Source of the DNA: Planctomycetota bacterium
Lineage (GTDB): Bacteria; Planctomycetota; UBA11346
DNA: 5,007 bases
Direction: 5' to 3'
NCBI GenBank assembly: GCA_013816645.1
Contig: JACDEC010000291.1
Span: 1-5,007, forward strand
Made by a program: the position numbers and the translations under genes. How positions within the stretch are numbered: position 1 is the first letter of the stretch; each line of letters opens with the position of its first letter. Under the pieces are notes generated by a model. The model saw only the letters and a list, made by a program, of their open reading frames with translations. It was not told where the DNA came from and made no database searches. Shown in pieces: positions 1 through 5,007 of the stretch.

Positions 1-814
1 GAAACATCGGCTTGAGCACGATGATGTCCGCGGCCTGCGCAGCGGCGACGCGGGCGACGTCGGTGGGCTGGCGGATGCCTTCGTCGACGGCCAGGGCCAC
101 CCCGCCGGATTTGCGCAGCGTCGCCATGCCTTCGAGGTCGTGCTCGCGCAGCGGCTGCTCGCAGAACTCGACCGCTGAATCGCGGGCTGTGGTCAGGAAG
201 AAGCGCGCCTGCTCGAGGTCCCAGGCGCCATTGCCGTCGATGCGGATGCGCGCATCCGGGCCGATCAGCGAGCGCAGGACCTGGAGCCGCTTGCCGTCGG
301 CGAACACGTCGCCGCCGACCTTGAGCTTGAAGGTGCGGAATCCCGCGGCGAGCGCGCGCTCGACCTGGGCCTCGATGTCGGGGATGGTCCCTGCGATCAG
401 GCAGTTGACCGGAACCTGCTCGAGCGCCGGACCGCCGGCGAGGACCTCGGCCAGCGACTCGCCGCGGCGTTGGGCGAGCAGATCGATGAGCGCGCCTTCG
501 ACCGCGCTGCGCGCGCAAGGCGCGTGGGCGAAGAGGTGCTCGAGTCGGCCGATCGCGGCATCGGGCCGTCCGCGTTCGGTCCAGCCGAGCACCACGTCGT
601 CGCTAAGCAGCGGCAGCGCCTGGTTGAGGATCTCGGCGCACGTCGGCGGATCTTCGCCGCCGAACACCGGCAACGGCGCGGCTTCACCCAGTCCGACCCG
701 CCCGACGTCGTCCTCGATGGCGACCACCCAGACCAGGCGGCGGGCGATCGGCCCCATCGCGGTGACCAGCGGTTCCTTGAGGGGCAGGATGTGTTCGGTG
801 AGCGAGCAGCGCAT
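1..814 (-). CDS. menC: o-succinylbenzoate synthase MenC, enolase superfamily (C-terminus cut by window edge)
   Basis: Dehydrates SHCHC to o-succinylbenzoate in the cytoplasmic menaquinone pathway. I translated the minus strand from the ATG at 814-812; the frame stays open to base 1, giving 271 codons. The N-terminal capping domain (about residues 1-100) contains GLGEAAPLPVFGG, typical of this family. The barrel then shows the full enolase-superfamily catalytic set in order: K163-L-K165 in FKLKVGG, metal ligands D193 (RIDGNGAW), E219 (EFCEQPL) and D244 (AVDEGI), and the second catalytic lysine K268 (IVLKPMF). E. coli MenC is about 320 residues, so some 50 residues are probably off the edge. 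The menA stop lies 21 bases upstream in the same frame, and this ATG is the first start after it. No Shine-Dalgarno sequence is visible; the upstream stretch is C-rich. Dipeptide epimerases share these motifs, but the neighbouring menB, menA and menH decide for MenC. Confidence 0.93.
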   Translation of the reverse strand, partial: MRCSLTEHILPLKEPLVTAMGPIARRLVWVVAIEDDVGRVGLGEAAPLPVFGGEDPPTCAEILNQALPLLSDDVVLGWTERGRPDAAIGRLEHLFAHAPCARSAVEGALIDLLAQRRGESLAEVLAGGPALEQVPVNCLIAGTIPDIEAQVERALAAGFRTFKLKVGGDVFADGKRLQVLRSLIGPDARIRIDGNGAWDLEQARFFLTTARDSAVEFCEQPLREHDLEGMATLRKSGGVALAVDEGIRQPTDVARVAAAQAADIIVLKPMF

Positions 815-835
815 GGGGTGGTGTCGGTGGTGGGG

Positions 836-1831
836 TCAGCGGGCGAGGGCGGCGACCAGCGCCAGGGCGGTCACCAATTCAAGGGCGGCGGTACGCGCGA
901 GCTCGCGATTGAGCGCGCGTCCCTGTGCGCGAGCGACGGTGAAGGCGAGCAGCATCGCGCCGATGGTCGCCACCCCAGCCGGCAGCGCCAGCGGCCAACC
1001 GCCCTCGCCGAGCGCCGCGCACCACAGGGCGGTGGCGGCGGCGATCTGCAGCAGGGCATAGTACCTGCGCGACGCTCGATCGCCCAGGCGCACGGCGAGG
1101 GTGCGCTTGCCGACCCGCGCGTCGGTCTCGATATCGCGGAGGTTGTTGACCGCGATGATCGCCGTCGCCTGCAGGCCGATCGCCGCCGCGACCAACCACC
1201 ATTCCCAGGGCAGGCGCAGCAGCCAGCTCTCCGAGCTGCTCCACACCCGCTGGAGGATGCGGGCTCCGGTCGCGTCGGACACCGCATGCTGGAAACCGAT
1301 GGTGACCCCGGCGGCGTAGCCGGCGTTGACGATCACCGCGACCTGCAGCCAAGCGCTGCCGAGCACCGCGAACAAGCCGAAGAACAGGAAGACGAAAAAA
1401 TCGCCCAGGCCGTGGTAGGCGAGCGGGAACGGGCCACCGGTGTAGGCGACCGCGCACACCAGGCTGACCAGCCCGAGCACCAGGATCGGCCAGCCGCCGC
1501 GATCGGCGAGGTACAGACCGACTCCCAGCGCGAGCGTCAACACCACCGCGGTGGCGATGAGCATGGCGCGCGCGCTGATCGCTCCGCTCGCCACCGCGCG
1601 GGTCGGACCGAGGCGGTCGGGGGTGTCCGCGCCCTTGAGTGCATCGAAGGCGTCGTTGGCGAAGTTGACGCCGATCTGGATGAACAGCGCGCCGAGCAGG
1701 CAAGCGCCGGCGATCAGCCAGTCGACCGGTACGCCGGTCGATGCGAGCGCAGTTCCGACCGCGACCGGGGCGAGTCCGGCGGCGAGCGTGCGCGGGCGGG
1801 TGGCGAGCAGCCAGGAGCGCAAGGCGAGCAT
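836..1831 (-). CDS. menA: 1,4-dihydroxy-2-naphthoate polyprenyltransferase MenA (UbiA family)
   Basis: Integral membrane enzyme that attaches the polyprenyl tail to DHNA with loss of CO2, giving demethylmenaquinone. The protein has 331 residues and many hydrophobic helices. It opens with SWLLATRPRTLAAGLAPVAVG, a typical MenA start. The first Asp-rich motif is N59-D60-A-F-D63 followed by KGADTPDRLGPTRAVASG (about 66-83). A conserved YTGGPFPLAYHGLGDFFVF block follows (about 130-148). The second Asp-rich motif is NNLRDIETD (229-237), then GKRTLAVRLG. The Asp motifs bind Mg-diphosphate on the cytoplasmic face. E. coli MenA has 308 residues; most of the extra length is one loop, roughly residues 164-205, before the helix leading to NNLRD. 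The gene lies 70 bases after menB and 21 before menC. No clear Shine-Dalgarno precedes the ATG. UbiA-family relatives such as UbiA itself are less likely, given the MenA-type motifs and the men neighbours. Confidence 0.96.
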   Translation of the reverse strand: MLALRSWLLATRPRTLAAGLAPVAVGTALASTGVPVDWLIAGACLLGALFIQIGVNFANDAFDALKGADTPDRLGPTRAVASGAISARAMLIATAVVLTLALGVGLYLADRGGWPILVLGLVSLVCAVAYTGGPFPLAYHGLGDFFVFLFFGLFAVLGSAWLQVAVIVNAGYAAGVTIGFQHAVSDATGARILQRVWSSSESWLLRLPWEWWLVAAAIGLQATAIIAVNNLRDIETDARVGKRTLAVRLGDRASRRYYALLQIAAATALWCAALGEGGWPLALPAGVATIGAMLLAFTVARAQGRALNRELARTAALELVTALALVAALAR

Positions 1832-1863
1832 GGCGGGGATTTCAGTGGAGGGGGGATGATGTC

Positions 1864-1898
1864 GTGCGAAGTGCGGGGTGCGGGGTGCGGCGTGCCCG
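1864..1898. repeat. degenerate 7-bp tandem repeat between menB and menA
   Basis: Five head-to-tail 7-base units read on the plus strand as gtgcgaa, gtgcggg, gtgcggg, gtgcggc and gtgcccg. GTGC is invariant and the last three bases vary. The array fills half of the 70-base menB-menA spacer. With G-runs at 1835-1838 and 1850-1855, the plus strand (template for the men transcript) is very G-rich here and the mRNA leader of menA is correspondingly C-rich. A function is not evident. Confidence 0.65.
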
Positions 1899-1901
1899 GA
1901 A

Positions 1902-2741
1902 TCAGGGCAATCGCGGGAACTTGCCGAAGTCCGGCTTGCGCTTGTCGAGGTAGGCGCGGTGGCCCTCCTTGCCTTCCTCGGTCATATAGAAGAGCAGCGT
2001 GGCGTTGCCGGCGAGCTCCTGCAGGCCGGCCTGGCCGTCGCAGTCGGCGTTGAACGCGGACTTCAGGCAGCGCAGCGCCATCGGCGAGTGCGCCAGCATC
2101 TCGTCGCACAGCGCGAGGGTTCGCTTCTCGAGCTGGGCCAGCGGCACGACGTCGTTGACCAGACCCATGGCCAGCGCCTGCTTGGCGTCGTACTGGCGGC
2201 AGGTGTACCAGAATTCGCGCGCGCGCTTCTGGCCGATGCAGCGCGCGAGGTAGCTGGCGCCGTAGCCGCCGTCGAACGAGCCGACGCGCGGGCCGGTCTG
2301 CCCGAAGCGCGCATTGGCGGCGGCGATGGTCAGGTCGCAGACCAGGTGCAGGACCTGGCCGCCGCCGATCGCCCAGCCCGCGACCATCGCCACCACCGGC
2401 TTGGGGCAGCTGCGGATCTCACGCTGGAGGTCGAGCACGTTGAGCCGCGGCACGCGGTCGCCGCCCTTGCCGCCGACGTAACCGCCATGGCCGCGCACCC
2501 GCTGGTCGCCGCCCGAGCAGAACGCCTTGCTGCCGGCTCCGGTGAGCACCACCACGCCGACCTGCTCATCGTCGCGCGCGTGCTGCAGCGCGTCGCGCAG
2601 TTCCTGGATGGTCTTGGGGGTGAAGGCGTTGTGCACTGCGGGGCGGTTGATGGTCAGCTTGGCCACCGAGCCGTGTTCGCGCGCCCGGTGGTGGTAGAGG
2701 ATGTCTTCGTAGCCACGGTCGATGGGCTTCCAGTCACGCAT
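1902..2741 (-). CDS. menB: 1,4-dihydroxy-2-naphthoyl-CoA synthase MenB (crotonase fold)
   Basis: Catalyses the intramolecular Claisen (Dieckmann-type) ring closure of o-succinylbenzoyl-CoA to DHNA-CoA in the cytoplasm. The protein has 279 residues against 285 in E. coli, and conserved positions run at a constant offset of about six. Visible motifs in order: KLTINRPAVHNAF (28-40), oxyanion and CoA region FCSGGDQRVRG (74-84), AGWAIGGGQVLHLVCDLTIA (121-140), FGQTGPRVGSFDGGYGASYL (146-165), and the MenB-specific C-terminus FYMTEEGKEG through DKRKPDFGKFPRLP. D157 matches catalytic Asp163 and Y252 matches Tyr258 of the E. coli enzyme. The Q-T-G150-P motif is that of bicarbonate-dependent (type I) MenB, in which Gly replaces the Asp side chain of type II enzymes. 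The ATG at 2741 gives the expected N-terminus, and no canonical start lies in frame upstream in the part of the spacer I read. No Shine-Dalgarno is visible. It sits 87 bases after the unknown membrane-protein gene. Confidence 0.97.
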   Translation of the reverse strand: MRDWKPIDRGYEDILYHHRAREHGSVAKLTINRPAVHNAFTPKTIQELRDALQHARDDEQVGVVVLTGAGSKAFCSGGDQRVRGHGGYVGGKGGDRVPRLNVLDLQREIRSCPKPVVAMVAGWAIGGGQVLHLVCDLTIAAANARFGQTGPRVGSFDGGYGASYLARCIGQKRAREFWYTCRQYDAKQALAMGLVNDVVPLAQLEKRTLALCDEMLAHSPMALRCLKSAFNADCDGQAGLQELAGNATLLFYMTEEGKEGHRAYLDKRKPDFGKFPRLP

Positions 2742-2828
2742 GGGCGCGAGGTTCGCCGCTGGCGGCGGGAGGGCAACGGCGATGCCACGCCAGCGATTGC
2801 GATGGTGGGCAGCCCGATCGGCGGTCTC

Positions 2829-3371
2829 TCAGGGCGGTGGCCCGCGAATCTTGCGACGGCGCAGCGCCTGCTGCTCGAGACGCGCAGCGCGTCGCTGCTG
2901 TTCGTTGCCGCCGAGGGCGTAGGCATCGCGGGTGCGCGCATCCAACAGCAACCAGAGCTGCAGCAGGAAGACAGCGAGAAATGCGACTAGGATGCCGAGC
3001 ACGACGGTGAGGCTGCCGAACGAGAAGCTGCCGGATGCTCGTACGCCATCGGCAGAGCGGTTCAACCAGACGAACACCGCGATGGCGATGGCGATCATGG
3101 CCGCGTAGGTGCCGGCGCAGCCGATGCCCCAGCGCCTGGCGCTGTCGCTCCGGGTCAGCAGGCCGCGGCCAATGATCACCATGGCAACGGCGCCGAGGTC
3201 GAGGCGCATCTGGCTGTGCATCAGTCCCCAGGCCATGTTCAGCAGCGAGAGCACGCCGAAGATCAGGAAGATCCAGCCAGCGATGACGCCGCGGCGCGGG
3301 TCGCCATCATTGCCGCGAGCGGGATGATCGTGTTCGGGGCGGGCGAAGGGGTTGTCGCCCGCCGCGTTCAT
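2829..3371 (-). CDS. unrecognised four-helix membrane protein within the men operon
   Basis: The protein has 180 residues and I cannot assign it to a family. The N-terminal 27 residues are polar (FARPEHDHPARGNDGDPRRG region). Four hydrophobic segments follow, at about 28-51, 58-72, 82-103 and 119-144. A basic, Gln/Arg-rich tail (about 145-180, with EQQRRAARLEQQALRRRK) looks cytoplasmic and helical. Positive charges at both termini fit a topology with both ends inside. No catalytic motif, cofactor site or cleavable signal peptide is visible. Its ATG overlaps the menH TGA (ATGA, 3371-3368), so translation is probably coupled to menH, and menB follows 87 bases later. That placement suggests co-expression with the menaquinone pathway, but not a specific role; it may be an unrelated passenger. 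The frame is supported by its tight fit between menH and menB and by sensible transmembrane spacing. Confidence 0.8.
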   Translation of the reverse strand: MNAAGDNPFARPEHDHPARGNDGDPRRGVIAGWIFLIFGVLSLLNMAWGLMHSQMRLDLGAVAMVIIGRGLLTRSDSARRWGIGCAGTYAAMIAIAIAVFVWLNRSADGVRASGSFSFGSLTVVLGILVAFLAVFLLQLWLLLDARTRDAYALGGNEQQRRAARLEQQALRRRKIRGPPP

Positions 3372-4090
3372 CCCAGGAAGTCTTTCACCAGCCGGCGCAC
3401 CTCATCCGGGCGCTCGCGGTGGATGCCATGCCCGGCATCGGCCACGACCTGGCAGGTCGCGCCGGCGATCAGCGTGGCCATCTCGCCCATAACCTCGCAG
3501 TAGCGGGTGTCGGCGCTGCCCGCGATCAGCAGGGTGGGCTGGCGGATGCCGTGCAGGCGATCCCAGAGATTGGGCATCGCCCCGGCGCCCAGCTGACGCA
3601 GCGCGCCGGCCAGACCGAGGGGATCGTGGTTGAGGCGGCGCGCGCGGATGTCCTCCTCGAGCGCGCGCGGCAGCGGCTTGGCCGGTTTGAGCAGCGGATT
3701 CTGCTCCCACATCGCCACGAACGGCCCGAGCCCGTCGTCCTCGAGGGTGTCGGCGAGGGCCATCTCGTTGGTCCGCCTGGTGCCCTGCAGCTTGTCGTCG
3801 CGGAAGCCGGGACCGCTCGAGACCAGGATCAGCCGGCGGACGAGGGCGGGATGGCGCAGCGCCAACACCAAGGCGATACGTCCGCCCATGCTGTAGCCGA
3901 GCACGTCGGCGGGCGCGCCGAGGTGGCGCGCGGCGAGTTGGTCGGCGAGGGCCTCGATGGTCAGTCCGGCCGGGCACGGCATGTCGCCGTGGCCGGGCAG
4001 CAGCGCGCAGCGCACGTCTTTGGCCACCGGGGCCAGGACCGGACGCCAGGTCTCGTCGTTTTCGGTGAAGCCGTGCAGCGCCAGGAGCAT
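3368..4090 (-). CDS. menH: 2-succinyl-6-hydroxy-2,4-cyclohexadiene-1-carboxylate synthase MenH (alpha/beta hydrolase)
   Basis: Eliminates pyruvate from the MenD product (SEPHCHC) to give SHCHC, the MenC substrate. The protein has 240 residues; E. coli MenH has 252. It begins almost directly at the oxyanion strand and loop, MLLALHGFTENDETW. LPGHGDM follows (31-37), then the nucleophile elbow GYSMGGR with Ser67, then LILVSSGPGF (87-96). The acid is Asp194 in IAGSADTRY and the base is His221 in ADAGHGIHRERP, whose GHxxHRExP pattern is that of MenH. The general alpha/beta-hydrolase fold alone would be ambiguous, but the triad context plus menB, menA and menC make MenH the best call. It is the first gene of the minus-strand run and overlaps the next gene by four bases. 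No Shine-Dalgarno is evident. The reading frame is open upstream to 4340 without a canonical start codon, so the ATG at 4090 is the best start. Confidence 0.9.
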   Translation of the reverse strand: MLLALHGFTENDETWRPVLAPVAKDVRCALLPGHGDMPCPAGLTIEALADQLAARHLGAPADVLGYSMGGRIALVLALRHPALVRRLILVSSGPGFRDDKLQGTRRTNEMALADTLEDDGLGPFVAMWEQNPLLKPAKPLPRALEEDIRARRLNHDPLGLAGALRQLGAGAMPNLWDRLHGIRQPTLLIAGSADTRYCEVMGEMATLIAGATCQVVADAGHGIHRERPDEVRRLVKDFLG

Positions 4091-4171
4091 GGCCGGAACG
4101 CTACGACCTGTGCCCAGCGAGCAAGTCCATGGGGGTGGCGATGGGCGAAGACGGTCGCCGATGACGCAGCG

Positions 4172-4252
4172 TAAAAGTGATAAAAGTGATAAAAGTGATA
4201 AAAGTGATAAAAGTGATAAAAGTGATAGGAGCGATAAAAGTAATAAAAGTGA
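4172..4252. repeat. 9-bp AT-rich tandem repeat, nine units, between menH and the divergent gene
   Basis: Consensus unit on the plus strand is taaaagtga. Units 1-6 (4172-4225) are identical. Unit 7 (4226-4234) is taggagcga, unit 8 (4235-4243) is taaaagtaa, and unit 9 (4244-4252) returns to consensus. Nine units of nine bases make 81 bases without a gap. Identical copies lie on the menH side and the altered ones on the far side, which fits recent expansion at one end. The array is the only long AT-rich tract in the window. It starts 81 bases upstream of the menH ATG and ends 110 bases before the -10 box of the divergent gene. Confidence 0.97.
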
Positions 4253-4257
4253 TCGCG

Positions 4258-4292
4258 ACCCGCTCCGGGAGAAACCCCCCTGTGTAGCGGGT
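4258..4292. other. imperfect hairpin (7-bp inverted repeat) beside the tandem repeat
   Basis: ACCCGCT at 4258-4264 is the exact reverse complement of AGCGGGT at 4286-4292. Inside the 21-base loop, GGG AGAAA CCC could form a small inner stem. There is no T-run after either arm, so it does not look like an intrinsic terminator in either direction. It may be a protein-binding palindrome or chance structure in GC-rich DNA. Confidence 0.35.
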
Positions 4293-4362
4293 GCCGGCGG
4301 TTTGGGAACAGCCAGGTGCCGGTCGTGTGGAACGGCGGCTCAGTCCGTGCCCGTCCCAGCGG

Positions 4363-4368
4363 TATAAT
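4363..4368 (+). promoter_or_regulatory. TATAAT -10 box for the divergent plus-strand gene
   Basis: A perfect sigma-70 -10 hexamer (context cggtataatcc) stands out in GC-rich DNA, 108 bases upstream of the chosen start. With spacings of 16-18 bases the -35 positions read cagtcc, tcagtc or ctcagt, all poor matches to TTGACA, so an activator may be needed or the promoter may be weak. Transcription would start near 4375. Confidence 0.6.
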
Positions 4369-4374
4369 CCTGGC

Positions 4375-4476
4375 GGCTCTGCGGCACCGGCCTGCGTGCG
4401 GGCAGGATCGGCTTGCCTCATCCACTGTCCTGGGCCATAGATGACCGGGCAGCGCCATCCAGCGCCGCGAGGACGC
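4375..4476 (+). other. probable 5' leader of the divergent gene
   Basis: About 100 bases separate the expected transcription start from the chosen start codon. The leader contains a small hairpin, CCTGC at 4391-4395 with GCAGG at 4402-4406 and a 6-base loop. No recognised riboswitch pattern and no terminator T-run are visible. An in-frame ATG at 4441, directly after an in-frame TAG at 4438-4440, is an alternative start that would add 12 residues. Confidence 0.4.
4469..4473 (+). promoter_or_regulatory. candidate ribosome binding site (GAGGA)
   Basis: GAGGA lies three bases (cgc) before the ATG at 4477. The spacing is shorter than usual, but the alternative ATG at 4441 has no purine-rich sequence before it. 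This is why 4477 was preferred. Confidence 0.4.
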
Positions 4477-5007
4477 ATGGACGAGCAAAGCATACCAGCG
4501 CGCCAGGCATCACCGGCCCCGTCGCATCAGATCGCCCCGATCGAAACGCCGTTCCAGAACGGCGACGAGGCCGTCGACGTCGGCTTCATCGCCGGCCGCC
4601 AAGACGCCGGCCGCCTCGACGCCTTCGGCTTCGTGCTCGAGAACCTCGCGCGGATGCTCGACCGCCTCTATCCGCCCAACGCCGCTCCCGACGACAAGCG
4701 CCACCGCACCGCTGCGCTCGAGGGCCTCGGCAAGGAGCTGCACCGCCTGGCCCACCGCGGGGGCGACGAGGCCGCCAACCACGCGATCATCGCGCTCAAG
4801 GAGATGCTGCGCGAGGTCGAGGGCCTGCGCGAGCGCAACCAGTTCTTCTCGACCAACAGCGCCAACGCCTTCTCGGCCTTGAACTCCACCGAGCACCGGG
4901 TGCACGACCTCGGCGGTCGGCTCGACCGCCTGTGCAAGCGGCTGTCCGCAGCCGTGGCCGCGCTGCCCGCTACCGATCGCGCGCTGCTCGACAACGCGAA
5001 CGCGAAT
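4477..5007 (+). CDS. hypothetical protein, helical N-terminal part (3' end beyond the window)
   Basis: The frame is open from the ATG at 4477 to the right edge, 177 codons, with strong G/C preference at third positions beyond about residue 27; the N-terminal tail is less biased. I do not recognise the family. The first 27 residues or so are Pro/Ala/Ser/Gln-rich and probably disordered. Residues of about 34-65 (VDVGFIAGRQDAGRLDAFGF and on to RMLDRL) and 78-165 are rich in Leu, Glu, Arg and Ala with repeated hydrophobic spacing, suggesting long helices or a coiled coil (KEMLREVEGLRER at 108-120, GGRLDRLCKRLSAAVAAL at 146-163). No transmembrane segment or signal peptide is visible. A catalytic domain could follow beyond the edge; helical N-terminal extensions of this sort occur before, for example, methyltransferase or glycosyltransferase domains, but nothing here proves it. 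It is transcribed away from the men genes and need not be related to them. Confidence 0.75.
   Translation, partial: MDEQSIPARQASPAPSHQIAPIETPFQNGDEAVDVGFIAGRQDAGRLDAFGFVLENLARMLDRLYPPNAAPDDKRHRTAALEGLGKELHRLAHRGGDEAANHAIIALKEMLREVEGLRERNQFFSTNSANAFSALNSTEHRVHDLGGRLDRLCKRLSAAVAALPATDRALLDNANAN

Noticed and set aside
12..1061. Plus-strand open frame of 349 codons
   Set aside because: The product is dominated by Ser, Arg and Ala, lies antisense to menC and the end of menA, and crosses the gene boundary; it is a shadow frame.
470..2053. Long plus-strand open frame (527 codons) across menC, menA and the spacer
   Set aside because: It is antisense to genes with clear family motifs, its product is rich in Arg, Gln, Asp and Gly without domain features, and long shadow frames are expected in GC-rich DNA.
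2754..2767. CGCCGC/GCGGCG inverted repeat between the membrane protein gene and menB as a terminator
   Set aside because: The loop would be two bases, the stem is short and no T-run follows, so it is ordinary GC-rich sequence.
1878..2990. Plus-strand open frame of 370 codons opposite menB
   Set aside because: It is fully antisense to the strongly conserved menB and runs into the next gene; there is no independent support.
4172..4252. CRISPR array or DnaA-box cluster (origin iterons)
   Set aside because: Units are only nine bases, directly abutting and without spacers. taaaagtga does not match the DnaA box TTATNCACA, and no replication genes are present.
4172..4252. FNR or CRP sites in the repeat, given the GTGAT cores
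   Set aside because: Both regulators need inverted half-sites. The array has only direct repeats and no facing TCACA or ATCAA arm at the right distance.
3957..4367. Plus-strand open frame reading the 9-bp array as Lys-Ser-Asp repeats, and the matching minus-strand frames reading it as His-Phe-Tyr or Ile-Thr-Phe
   Set aside because: These frames are open only because the repeat unit contains stops in just one of six frames. The flanking parts look non-coding or are antisense to menH.
4510..4905. Minus-strand open frame of 131 codons opposite the divergent gene
   Set aside because: Third-position G/C bias supports the plus-strand frame, and the minus product looks like a mirror of it.

Overview
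The window is high-GC bacterial DNA, roughly two thirds G+C by eye, with strongly G/C-biased third codon positions. It is filled by a run of menaquinone (vitamin K2) biosynthesis genes on the minus strand. MenB and MenA align residue for residue with long stretches of the Escherichia coli proteins as I remember them. Together with the base composition and short degenerate tandem repeats between genes, this suggests a gammaproteobacterium, possibly of the Xanthomonadales (Lysobacter/Luteimonas type). That placement is an inference; no rRNA or other taxonomic marker is present.

Layout, in transcription order from right to left on the minus strand: menH (4090-3368); an unrecognised four-helix membrane protein (3371-2829) whose ATG overlaps the menH stop; menB (2741-1902); menA (1831-836); and menC (814 to the left edge, cut after 271 codons). 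The gaps are -4, 87, 70 and 21 bases and no terminator-like hairpin is visible between genes, so this looks like one operon. In pathway order MenH makes o-succinyl-cyclohexadiene carboxylate (SHCHC), MenC dehydrates it to o-succinylbenzoate (OSB), MenB cyclises OSB-CoA to dihydroxynaphthoyl-CoA (DHNA-CoA), and MenA prenylates DHNA in the membrane. MenF, MenD, MenE, the DHNA-CoA thioesterase and the final methyltransferase (UbiE/MenG) are not in the window. MenE (OSB-CoA ligase) could lie beyond the left edge next to menC.

The right end holds a divergent plus-strand gene of unknown function (4477 to the right edge, 177 codons visible). The 386 bases between it and menH are the most unusual part of the window. 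They contain an AT-rich 9-bp tandem repeat of nine units (4172-4252), a 7-bp inverted repeat (4258-4292), a perfect TATAAT box facing the plus-strand gene (4363-4368), and a leader of about 100 bases.

No complete novel system is evident. The points most worth a second look are the 9-bp repeat between the divergent genes, the unknown membrane protein inside the men operon, a loop of about 40 residues in MenA that E. coli MenA lacks, and the unidentified divergent gene.
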